Both the position numbers and the translations under genes were made by a program. 6,540 bases of DNA from Firmicutes bacterium UBA5499 (lineage in GTDB: Bacteria > Bacillota > DTU084): assembly GCA_002426275.1 (NCBI GenBank), contig DIPB01000022.1:310-6849 (forward strand). The letters are read 5' to 3'. Positions 1-5,969 of this stretch are shown in pieces (within the stretch, counting starts at the first letter, position 1; the number at the start of each line of letters is the position of its first letter). The notes under the pieces were generated by a model. That model searched no databases and was not told where the DNA came from. It saw only the letters and a list, made by a program, of their open reading frames with translations.

Positions 1-4
1 TCCC

Positions 5-332
5 GTGCAGAGCGCATTCGTTGCGCAAACAAAGACAGAGATTTTCAGAAAAAAGAAAAGGCGCACGCAGCGAGAAATCCGCGAACTTGTGCTGCCTGTG
101 CTGCAGGAGAAAGGAACAATATCTCGCCCCCAGCTGGTGAGAGAGATGGGCTATGCAAGGAAACAGTACTCTGTCAGCTGTAATTTCCGGACTCATTAAG
201 GAAGGGGCGGTTAGATATATGTATCCGGGAAATAAGCATGATGCAAAGCAGAAGCTGACTTTGAAAATTAAAGAGCAACCGGCGTTTGGGTTCCCAGACA
301 GTGGGAGAGCGTCGTCCAGGGCGACGGAATAG
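5..332 (+). pseudogene. Frameshifted winged helix-turn-helix transcriptional regulator
   Basis: The first frame, open from the window edge with a possible GTG at 5, encodes a basic N-terminus (RKKKRR) and the first half of a helix-turn-helix (ISRPQLVREMGYAR). It then runs into a stop at 197-199. The +1 frame continues the same fold without a gap (NSTLSAVISGLIKEGAVRY, a recognition helix followed by a wing) to TAG at 330-332. The two halves join cleanly if one A is removed from the AAA at 161-163, giving about 108 residues. The layout matches the DNA-binding domain of MarR or ROK-type repressors (family knowledge). Past the TAG the same frame stays open and reads PGIIIGAETLRLD, faintly like the start of a ROK sugar-kinase-like domain, so this may be the remnant of a longer ROK repressor (weak inference). 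A sequencing error in the A run is possible. The true start may lie upstream of the window. Confidence 0.6.
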
Positions 333-412
333 GAGCGGGATCCCGGCATAATTATCGGCGCTGAGACTCTCCGGCTGGACTGCGTCAGGATGGAATCTGT
401 GACTTGCCGCGC

Positions 413-442
413 GTGTCAAAGACAAATTCGGCGGCGTATAAT
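413..442 (+). promoter_or_regulatory. Sigma-A-type promoter for the SleB-like hydrolase gene
   Basis: A perfect -10 hexamer TATAAT lies at 437-442, with a GTGTCA at 413-418 (four of six matches to TTGACA) and an 18-bp spacer. Transcription would begin near 449, just ahead of the Shine-Dalgarno site at 458-466. The position directly before the hydrolase gene supports the call. The -35 match is only moderate. Confidence 0.55.
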
Positions 443-457
443 AGGTAAAATCCCAGT

Positions 458-466
458 AGGGAGGTG
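458..466 (+). promoter_or_regulatory. Shine-Dalgarno site that sets the hydrolase start at TTG 473
   Basis: AGGGAGGTG is a near-perfect complement to the 16S rRNA 3' end and sits 6 bases before TTG 473. The in-frame GTG at 464 is part of this site itself and so cannot use it as its ribosome binding site. This favours TTG 473 as the start. Confidence 0.6.
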
Positions 467-472
467 CCATAT

Positions 473-847
473 TTGGAGGAGAGCGTATCGGCAGAGGAGC
501 TTCAGCTGCTTGCGCGGCTGATTGAGGCAGAGTCCGCAGCGGAAAGTTTAGACGGAAAAGTTGCGGTAGGAGCTGTAGTTTTGAACCGCCTTTCCCACAA
601 TGATTTTCCCGCTACAATTCAAGACATTATTTACCAGAAAGGCCAGTTTGAGTGCGTCTCCAATGGAGCTTTGGCCAAGATAGGAGAGCCGTCTGAGGAG
701 AGCGTCCAGGCGGCGACGAAAGCTTTTGGCGGGGAAGACCCCACAGACGGCGCCCTTTTCTTTTTTAATCCGCAAAAGACAAAGGGCAGCTGGTTTTGGC
801 AGCGGGAGCAAGCGGCTGCAATCGGCAATCACGTTTTCGTCAGGTAG
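473..847 (+). CDS. SleB-family cell wall hydrolase, catalytic domain only
   Basis: This 124-residue protein is essentially one Hydrolase_2 (SleB) domain, the family of spore-cortex and cell-wall lytic enzymes that cut the glycan backbone of peptidoglycan. Visible landmarks are LLARLIEAES (residues 12-21, with E20 as the probable catalytic glutamate of the family AEARGE motif), GKVAVGAVVLNRL, the IYQKGQFECV strand, DPTDGALFFFNP and the C-terminal GNHVFVR. The motif reads AESAAES rather than the usual AEARGEP. There is no signal peptide, transmembrane helix or peptidoglycan-binding domain, unlike classical SleB, so it may act in the mother cell in the manner of the similarly short CwlJ, or be exported by another route (inference). 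The start is TTG 473, chosen from the SD site; GTG 464 would add three residues. It has its own promoter and terminator, so it is probably a single-gene unit. Confidence 0.88.
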   Translation: MEESVSAEELQLLARLIEAESAAESLDGKVAVGAVVLNRLSHNDFPATIQDIIYQKGQFECVSNGALAKIGEPSEESVQAATKAFGGEDPTDGALFFFNPQKTKGSWFWQREQAAAIGNHVFVR

Positions 848-858
848 GCTGGGAACGC

Positions 859-893
859 GGGAGAAGCTGTTGAAAAGCAGCTTCTCTCTTTTT
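859..893 (+). terminator. Intrinsic terminator after the SleB-like hydrolase gene
   Basis: Bases 859-871 pair with 876-888 around a GAAA tetraloop. The core of nine perfect pairs, GAGAAGCTG with CAGCTTCTC, is extended by wobble and Watson-Crick pairs on both sides. Five T residues (889-893) follow immediately. It lies 12 bases past the hydrolase stop codon and separates that gene from the next. Confidence 0.9.
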
Positions 894-983
894 GGCGGAT
901 TGGATGAAGGATATCCTACCATTGCGCGGGAAGACAGTCGCTAACGGCATGACAAGACATCAACATCTGAGAGGAGAATCATT

Positions 984-1547
984 ATGAGCGAATTTTGCAA
1001 ACAAAAGGGTGAGCAGCACGATGCGACGTTGTCTAGAGCTTGCAAATCAGCGCAGGACTGCACCCCGGGCATGGGCGAACTGTGCGCAGACGGTACGGTT
1101 GAAAGCCGGGAAACTCTGCTTGAGGGCGCGACACATTCAGAAGAAGCCAAGAATTTGTTTGCGCGGGGATATAATTGCGCGCAGGCTGTTTTCGCCGCTT
1201 TTTGCGATGAGACAGGCTTGGATATGAAGACAGCTCTCCTGCTCTCTTCTTCGTTTGGCGGCGGCATGGGACGGCTGCGCGAGGTATGCGGCGCGCTGAC
1301 CGGCATGTTCATGGTCGCTGGCATCAAGTTCGGGTATGTGGATTCCAAGGATAAATCCGCTAAGGCGGAGCATAATAAGTTGATTCAGTCTCTTGCCTTG
1401 AGGTTTAAGGAGCGGAATGGTTCCTATCTCTGCAGACAGCTGCGAGGGATTTCTGACCAGGAAGCCGGCGGGAAGGAAGTTAGGTCGTGCGCAGAGCTGG
1501 TTGAGTATGCGGCCGAGGCCCTGGATGAGCTCATAAACCAAAGGTGA
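984..1547 (+). CDS. C_GCAxxG_C_C family putative redox protein with Cys-containing N-terminal extension
   Basis: This 187-residue soluble protein matches the C_GCAxxG_C_C family (PF09719/TIGR01909), described as putative redox-active proteins of about 140 residues with four invariant cysteines and a CGAxxG motif, often near transporter genes. All four are present: C65 in GYNCAQAV, C102 in EVCGALTG, C150 in SYLCRQL and C169 in RSCAELV. The glycine-rich SSSFGGGMG (residues 88-96) is also typical. No substrate or partner is established that I can name, so the function remains putative. The first roughly 50 residues lie outside the usual domain and carry C5, C20, C26 and C34; C74 is a further extra. 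Start ATG 984 has a GAGGAGA SD site at 971-977, seven bases upstream, which supports including the extension. It lies between two terminators, so it is probably transcribed alone. Confidence 0.87.
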   Translation: MSEFCKQKGEQHDATLSRACKSAQDCTPGMGELCADGTVESRETLLEGATHSEEAKNLFARGYNCAQAVFAAFCDETGLDMKTALLLSSSFGGGMGRLREVCGALTGMFMVAGIKFGYVDSKDKSAKAEHNKLIQSLALRFKERNGSYLCRQLRGISDQEAGGKEVRSCAELVEYAAEALDELINQR

Positions 1548-1643
1548 AATTGTCAAAGGCCGAGTCGGCTCAAGCTTGGGATCTAAGCTGGTCCTTCAGC
1601 CGCGGTGGCCTTTCCATTAGGAAAAATGAATTTTCAAACGAGG

Positions 1644-1679
1644 AACCGTTTGTGAACGCGACGTTTACAAGCGGTTTTT
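1644..1679 (+). terminator. Probable intrinsic terminator after the C_GCAxxG gene
   Basis: A 15-bp stem (1644-1658 with 1662-1676, two G-U wobbles) closes a three-base CGA loop and runs into T residues through 1679. It lies 96 bases past the upstream stop codon, which is rather far. The dyad, TTGTGAACG opposite CGTTTACAA, could instead be a protein-binding operator for the downstream genes. The T run favours a terminator read on the + strand. Confidence 0.6.
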
Positions 1680-1804
1680 GCGTATGCGGCTGTTTGGGGA
1701 AGGGCCTTGCCTACAATTTAAACTCTTGCGCTTATGCCGCTTATTTGAGAAGATGAATACAAGGCGGTTAATTCTAGATCCGCCTGCGGCATGGGAAAAA
1801 TTGG

Positions 1805-1839
1805 TTTCCTCCTTTTTACCAGCTTTTGACTGGAGGAAA
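1805..1839 (+). repeat. Pyrimidine/purine inverted repeat ahead of the kinase gene
   Basis: TTTCCTCC (1805-1812) is perfectly complementary to GGAGGAAA (1832-1839). A competing small hairpin, CCAG 1819-1822 with CTGG 1830-1833, overlaps the right arm. The CCTCC in the left arm is also complementary to the GGAGG of the kinase SD site at 1876-1880, so alternative leader RNA folds can be drawn. A regulatory role is inference. Confidence 0.35.
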
Positions 1840-1885
1840 GCGGTCGTTTTACCTAGAAATTGGTCTTGAGGAGGGGGAGGATGGA

Positions 1886-3247
1886 ATGAAGAGTCAAAGC
1901 AGCACAAGGATCTTATATCAATTGCGCTTAGGTTTCATTATCCTCACTGTGCTGATCATTTCACTGGGGATCTTAGCAACTACGAAAATCCAGGGAATCA
2001 GCCAGAGGATCCAGCAGGTAAATGACAATTACATCGTGATCGCGGAGATCGGTTCTCTGATCGATGAGAATGTCTACGAAGCGACTCAGGCGATGCGAAA
2101 TTATTTCGATACCGGCGTAGGCATCACGGAAGCAAAGCAGTCTGCAAATACAATCGATCAGCTTCTCATCGGGGAGCTCTTGCAGTCAACGTTGAAAAAC
2201 CTGCAAGAACCTTCCTTGTCTACAGCGACGAAGATGCTGCGGCAGGCGACTCATAATTACACGCTGGAGCTGGCCGCGCTTGAGAAGGAAGAGCGCATCT
2301 CCTCCTTTAGGATGCAGCGGCTGCTGTTTTTGGAAACGAAAGTCGTCAACTTGTCGGGAATTGTTAAAACAGAGGCCTGGGAGCGGGCGAACAGTAAGGT
2401 GCAAGCTGCAAATCAACTGTCTCAGGATACGAAGTGGCTGATCTTTCTCAGCGCTTTGTTCGTCACCATGGCCAGTTTGGCGCTGGTAGGAGCTTCTTTT
2501 GTCTTGGTGCGCGATTTCACGGCGCAGCAAGAATCTTTGTTATTACATTACCGCAACGAGGCGGAGCTGGAGCGCAATCTGCGCGAGGCGGAAGTGAAGA
2601 TTCTGCATGCTCAGATTAACCCTCACTTCATTTTCAATACGTTGGGGGTAATCTCCAGCATCGGCCTTGCCGAAGGCATGACCAGAATCACGGAGATCGT
2701 TAAAGCCCTGGCGGATCTTTTGCGCTACGGTCTGAAGTTTGCGGGCAAGCTGGTTCCCCTGGCCAAGGAAATAGATCTCGTCGAAAAATATCTGTTGATT
2801 CAAAAGGAACGTTTTGGCGAGCGACTGCGGTATAGCATTCAAATGGAACCGGCATTGGCGGATTTGCAGCTTCCCGCGCTTACGCTCCAGCCGCTGGTGG
2901 AGAACGCTTTGATTCATGGGATCGAACCTTGCGAGGAAGGCGGGTTCGTCAGGATCAAGGCTTACCAGCAGGCCGGAGAGGTGGTGCTTTCTGTGAGCGA
3001 CAGCGGCCAAGGCAGCAAGCCGGAGGTTTTGGCGGCAAAGCTAAAGGCCGAGGAAGACAAGAATCATTTGGGCCTGGAGCTTGTCTTCAAAAGGCTGCAG
3101 CATTTACTGGGCAGCAGAGTGAAGATGGACATCTTCACCAGCGAAGGCCGGGGACTGCGGGTACAAGTTAGGATTTTAGCCGCGGGAAGTCCGGCGCAAG
3201 AGCCGGCAGATGAACCGGCTGTCTTTCCTTTGGCGGAGGAAAGTTAA
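1886..3247 (+). CDS. Membrane sensor histidine kinase, LytS/YesM class
   Basis: This 453-residue kinase would autophosphorylate and pass phosphate to the response regulator encoded next. Order of parts: transmembrane helix 1 (about 15-33), an extracytoplasmic helical sensor (about 34-183) resembling four-helix-bundle chemoreceptor domains, transmembrane helix 2 (about 184-208), a short coiled linker with no room for a typical HAMP domain, then the His_kinase domain with phospho-acceptor H247 in QINPHFIFNTL. The HATPase_c domain has its N box at LVENALIHG (N340) and its G1 box at DSGQG (D372-G376). The later glycine box reads HLGLELVFKRL, where the family usually has GLxNV. A roughly 25-residue Ala/Pro/Glu-rich tail follows. 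Start ATG 1886 is chosen because GGGGGAGG (1873-1880) sits five bases before it; an in-frame TTG at 1826 would add 20 residues and lacks an equally good site. The ligand is unknown; the adjacent permeases suggest sugar-related control. Confidence 0.9.
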   Translation: MKSQSSTRILYQLRLGFIILTVLIISLGILATTKIQGISQRIQQVNDNYIVIAEIGSLIDENVYEATQAMRNYFDTGVGITEAKQSANTIDQLLIGELLQSTLKNLQEPSLSTATKMLRQATHNYTLELAALEKEERISSFRMQRLLFLETKVVNLSGIVKTEAWERANSKVQAANQLSQDTKWLIFLSALFVTMASLALVGASFVLVRDFTAQQESLLLHYRNEAELERNLREAEVKILHAQINPHFIFNTLGVISSIGLAEGMTRITEIVKALADLLRYGLKFAGKLVPLAKEIDLVEKYLLIQKERFGERLRYSIQMEPALADLQLPALTLQPLVENALIHGIEPCEEGGFVRIKAYQQAGEVVLSVSDSGQGSKPEVLAAKLKAEEDKNHLGLELVFKRLQHLLGSRVKMDIFTSEGRGLRVQVRILAAGSPAQEPADEPAVFPLAEES

Positions 3248-3256
3248 GCTTTTTTT
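3223..3256 (+). terminator. Possible weak terminator at the end of the kinase gene
   Basis: CTTTCCT (3223-3229) pairs with AGGAAAG (3237-3243) over a seven-base loop, and seven T residues lie at 3250-3256. The stem is inside the last codons of the kinase, and six bases separate it from the T run. That is poor geometry for an efficient terminator, so partial read-through into the regulator gene is likely. Confidence 0.35.
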
Positions 3257-3418
3257 GAAGATAAGAAAAGACATTGGAAAATAATCCAAAGGTAATTGGT
3301 AGGCCGTTCAAGAATTATTAAATATAAGTTAACAAGAACTTAAAATTATGAGGAGAGCATTTGTGAGTTCCGAGCGGTAACAGGTGAAACAGAAAAATTA
3401 AACTAGAGGGAGTCTACG
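3248..3418 (+). promoter_or_regulatory. AT-rich intergenic control region between kinase and regulator genes
   Basis: Paired kinase and regulator genes usually abut, but here 171 AT-rich bases separate them. Two inverted repeats share the same 5-6-5 layout: TTGGA/TCCAA (3274-3278, 3285-3289) and AAGTT/AACTT (3326-3330, 3337-3341). A further TTGG half-site lies at 3296-3299. Promoter-like hexamers are present: TTGGTA at 3296-3301 with TTAAAT at 3318-3323 (16-bp spacer), and TATAAG at 3323-3328. None is a full consensus pair. The region ends in the regulator's SD site, GAGGGAG at 3406-3412. It probably carries a separate promoter and operator for the regulator-transporter operon (inference). 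Confidence 0.4.
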
Positions 3419-5008
3419 ATGTTCAACCTGATGCTGGTGGACGATGAACAGCATGATCGCAGAGCAGTGAAGATCATGCTGGAGAAGAATCCTCGCTATG
3501 AGATCATCGCAGAGGCGGCAAACGGACAGCAAGCAATTGAACTGGCCTGCCGGCTCAAACCGGATCTCATCCTGATGGATATTAAGATGCCCAAGGTAGA
3601 CGGGCTGGAGGCTGCAGGCAAGATCAAGCGTGCCTTGGAGAACACGGAGATCATCATGCTCACCGCCTATGACGAGTTTGATTACGCCAAGGCGGCACTG
3701 GAGCAGGAAGCTGCCGGTTATCTCCTGAAACCCTTCACAGCTTCTGACTTGCTTTCCGCCTTGGACAAAGCGGCCTCAAAAATACAACAAAAGCAGTCGC
3801 TGCTGGAAGAGCTTGAGAAGTTCAAGCAGGAGCTGGAAGCTAATCTGGACAGCGCGCGCGCCGGATTTTGCAGTCAGGTTCTCTTTGGACAGAACTTAAG
3901 CGAAGAAGAACTGAGGGCCCACGCCTCGCTGCTGAAACTGAAGACAATTCCCAATACCGTGGTTATGGTGCAGCCGCAGCTCATCGCCGAGAATTATCTG
4001 GTACAAGAGTTAACTAAGAAACATGTCTTTGCCGCACTGACGGGCGCCCTCTGCGCAAAGTATCCGGACCAGGTTCTAGTCAACGATGTGGCCAGTTTCA
4101 ACCGCCTGCTTGCGATCTTGCCCGCGGCGAGAGGCGGCTACAACCAGCTTGCCTCCTGGCTGGAAAATCTGTTGGGAGAGATAGCCGCTAAGCACAGCGT
4201 GACCTTAAAGGCTGGGATGGGAGGCAGTTTTGAGAGGCTCTCTCAGCTTTACAATTCTTATGAACAAGCGCAGATCGCGCTCAGCACTCCTGACAGCAGC
4301 AACAATGTGCTGTGTTATCAGGATATTGAAGAGGCGGCTGGGAGCTCTTCTTACTCTCTTTATCTGGAACAGCAGTTGGTCTTAGCGCTGCAGGCCGGCA
4401 ATGCGGAAGATTTTCTCAAGTGGCTGGAAGAGATTTTGCGGCATGTGGCGTCTCGTTCCAAGGCTGACATTGACGTGGGCAGAGCGATAGCTTCCGAGTT
4501 GCTCTTTAAGGTTTACCGTGCCGTGACGCCCGGCGAAACTAAATCCTTCGGCGAGCAAATCAAGAAGACGGAGCAGCTTTTAGAGGTGCAGAATTGGGCC
4601 CAGCTGGCCGCTTTTCTGCGCAACGAGGCCATAGAACTGGCAAGGCAGGTGACCACAAAAAACAACCGGCGGCACAAGCTGCTTGCGGCGAAAGCGAAAG
4701 CATTTGTGGCGGAAAATTACCAGCAGGAGATCAGCCTTGATAAAATCGCTGATCTGTTAGGGATCAGCTCCGGATACTTCAGCAGCATCTTCAAAGAAGT
4801 AGAAGGAATCAATTTCAGCGAGTTTCTGCTTTGCTACAGAGTTGCCGCAGCTAAAAAACTGCTGCTTGATCCCGCCGTCAATATAGCGGAGGCAGGCTAT
4901 AAGGCGGGGTTCAACGATCCCGCTTATTTCAGCCGCATTTTCAAGCGCATAGCCGGCGTCTCTCCCACGTCGTTTCGCATGTTGGGCAAGGCCGGCGGCT
5001 TAGAATAA
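3419..5008 (+). CDS. YesN-like response regulator with AraC-type DNA-binding domain
   Basis: This 529-residue cytoplasmic transcription factor is the likely partner of the upstream kinase. The receiver domain (about 1-125) has the acidic pair D8/D9, phospho-acceptor D54 in LILMDIKMP, T82 in MLTAYDEFDYA and K104 in YLLKPF, so all the key residues are intact. A charged helical linker (about 120-145) leads to a middle region that resembles the degenerate GGDEF-like domain of YesN/CdaR-type regulators, with VTLKAGMGGSFERLSQLYNSYEQA at about residues 260-283. The last roughly 110 residues form an AraC/XylS double helix-turn-helix: ISLDKIADLLGISSGYFSSIFK, then IAEAGYKAGFNDPAYFSRIFK and GVSPTSFR. 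Start ATG 3419 has GAGGGAG six bases upstream. The stop lies only 14 bases before the first permease start, so the genes are probably cotranscribed. By family precedent it would activate the sugar transporter operon when phosphorylated; the target is inferred. Confidence 0.93.
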   Translation: MFNLMLVDDEQHDRRAVKIMLEKNPRYEIIAEAANGQQAIELACRLKPDLILMDIKMPKVDGLEAAGKIKRALENTEIIMLTAYDEFDYAKAALEQEAAGYLLKPFTASDLLSALDKAASKIQQKQSLLEELEKFKQELEANLDSARAGFCSQVLFGQNLSEEELRAHASLLKLKTIPNTVVMVQPQLIAENYLVQELTKKHVFAALTGALCAKYPDQVLVNDVASFNRLLAILPAARGGYNQLASWLENLLGEIAAKHSVTLKAGMGGSFERLSQLYNSYEQAQIALSTPDSSNNVLCYQDIEEAAGSSSYSLYLEQQLVLALQAGNAEDFLKWLEEILRHVASRSKADIDVGRAIASELLFKVYRAVTPGETKSFGEQIKKTEQLLEVQNWAQLAAFLRNEAIELARQVTTKNNRRHKLLAAKAKAFVAENYQQEISLDKIADLLGISSGYFSSIFKEVEGINFSEFLLCYRVAAAKKLLLDPAVNIAEAGYKAGFNDPAYFSRIFKRIAGVSPTSFRMLGKAGGLE

Positions 5009-5012
5009 TCAT

Positions 5013-5020
5013 GGTGGTGA
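5013..5020 (+). promoter_or_regulatory. Shine-Dalgarno site favouring permease start at ATG 5023
   Basis: GGTGGTGA matches the ideal GGAGGTGA in seven of eight positions, and its GG core ends five bases before ATG 5023. The alternative in-frame ATG at 5011, two bases after the regulator stop, has no comparable site upstream. Confidence 0.5.
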
Positions 5021-5022
5021 CT

Positions 5023-5958
5023 ATGTTGAAAACGCAGAAGAATATTTGGCAGAGAGTTAAAGAGAACGCTTGGAGTTATCTTTTCCTCGCGCCCACGGTC
5101 ATTCTCTTTTTCCTGTTTACGGTTTATCCGTCTGTGGCCAGCTGGGTAATCTCCTTTTACAATTGGTCCGGGATGGAGCCCCTTACAGACTTTTCCGGCT
5201 GGAACAATTTCATAGAAGTGGCCACGGATCCGGGATTTTGGCGGGCGTTCAAAAACAGTTTCATCTATATGCTGGGCGTCGTGCCGATTCAGCTTTCGCT
5301 GGCTCTCTTGGGGGCGATCATCTTAAACAATCCGCACCTGCGCGGGAATACCGTCTACCGGACGCTGCTCTTCTTGCCGGTGATCACAACCACCGCCATC
5401 GTCGGCATCATCATGGCCTTTATTTTTGGGACATATAACGGAGTTGTCAATGAGCTGCTGATGGCTGTGAAGGTGATCGATAAGCCCGTCAACTGGCTGG
5501 GCAGCACGGCCACGGCCATGGGAGTGGTGATCCTGGTTGGCATCTGGAAAACTTACGGCTACAACCTCATTTATTGGCTGGCGGGTTTGCAGTCCATCCC
5601 CAAGGAATTATACGAGGCGGCTAAAGTGGACGGAGCGAACAAGGCGCAGCAGCTGTGGTTTATCACCATGCCGTTGTTGAAGCCCATTGCCGTCGTGATT
5701 TTGCTCTTGGCAATCGTGGGCAGCCTGAATGTTTTCGATCTGGTGAAAGTGATGACCAATGGCGGTCCTTCCTACGCTACGGATGTGGTGGCAACATATA
5801 TTTATCGTTATGCTTTCAGCACGGAGATTGGAGTACCCAGACTGGGCTTTGCCAGCGCGGCCGGCGTCTTCTACGGCGTGGCCACCATGCTGATCGCCTT
5901 AATCCAGGGTTTCTTCATGCAGCGGGCCAACCGGCAGCGGCAAGCTAACGAACTATAG
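5023..5958 (+). CDS. CUT1-family sugar ABC transporter permease, MalF/UgpA-like
   Basis: This 311-residue integral membrane subunit forms half of the membrane channel of a carbohydrate importer. Six hydrophobic helices can be picked out: YLFLAPTVILFFLFTVYP near the N-terminus; YMLGVVPIQLSLALLGAIIL; LFLPVITTTAIVGIIMAFIF; MGVVILVGIWKTYGYNLIYW; PIAVVILLLAIVGSLNVF; and FASAAGVFYGVATMLIALI. The EAA loop that docks the ATPase is clear, starting at E198: EAAKVDGANKAQQLWFITMP. The LTDFSGWNNF segment and length are typical of the MalF/UgpA/LacF side of CUT1 systems (family knowledge). ATG 5023 is preferred from its SD site; ATG 5011 would add four residues. It follows the regulator gene by 14 bases and precedes the second permease by 11, as in an operon. 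The sugar cannot be read from the sequence. Confidence 0.92.
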   Translation: MLKTQKNIWQRVKENAWSYLFLAPTVILFFLFTVYPSVASWVISFYNWSGMEPLTDFSGWNNFIEVATDPGFWRAFKNSFIYMLGVVPIQLSLALLGAIILNNPHLRGNTVYRTLLFLPVITTTAIVGIIMAFIFGTYNGVVNELLMAVKVIDKPVNWLGSTATAMGVVILVGIWKTYGYNLIYWLAGLQSIPKELYEAAKVDGANKAQQLWFITMPLLKPIAVVILLLAIVGSLNVFDLVKVMTNGGPSYATDVVATYIYRYAFSTEIGVPRLGFASAAGVFYGVATMLIALIQGFFMQRANRQRQANEL

Positions 5959-5969
5959 ACGGGTGAATA

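Larger units (their letters stand above)
1548..1885 (+). other. 338-bp intergenic region without a convincing gene
   Basis: Short open frames here (for example 1544-1756 and 1678-1869) have no good SD site and no family resemblance that I recognise. The region contains a short palindrome at 1559-1569 (GCCGA, one base, TCGGC) and the terminator-like stem-loop at 1644-1679. It also has a hairpin candidate with AGGCGG at 1762-1767 opposite CCGCCT at 1780-1785, and the inverted repeat 1805-1812/1832-1839 close to the kinase start. A TTGACT at 1826-1831 would suit a -35 box, but I find no matching -10. No known riboswitch class was recognised. Confidence 0.5.

Noticed and set aside
155..199. Programmed ribosomal frameshift in the N-terminal wHTH gene
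   Set aside because: I see no slippery heptamer, stimulatory stem-loop or SD-like element suited to recoding. A simple extra A explains the break better.
548..922. Minus-strand open frame opposite the SleB-like hydrolase
   Set aside because: It is antisense to a gene with clear family motifs, crosses the terminator stem and has no recognisable domain.
894..983. Promoter for the C_GCAxxG gene
   Set aside because: One must exist after the terminator, but no -35/-10 pair here reaches acceptable similarity. A TTGCGC at 922-927 has no matching -10, and the AGGATATCCT palindrome at 908-917 is too short to interpret.
941..1556. Two overlapping minus-strand open frames opposite the C_GCAxxG gene
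   Set aside because: They mirror a plus-strand gene with all family cysteines and an SD site, and their composition (Ser/Arg/Pro rich) is typical of shadow frames.
1544..1756. 70-residue open frame starting GTG at the end of the C_GCAxxG gene
   Set aside because: There is no good SD site, no recognised family, and the frame runs through the terminator-like stem-loop at 1644-1679.
1261..1796. An 11-bp direct repeat (GCGGCATGGGA at 1261 and 1786)
   Set aside because: A few exact matches of this length are expected by chance in a window of this size, and one copy lies inside coding sequence.
1826..1854. Promoter for the kinase with TTGACT as -35 box
   Set aside because: The -35 box is good (five of six), but no hexamer at 16-18 bp spacing matches a -10 box well enough to call.
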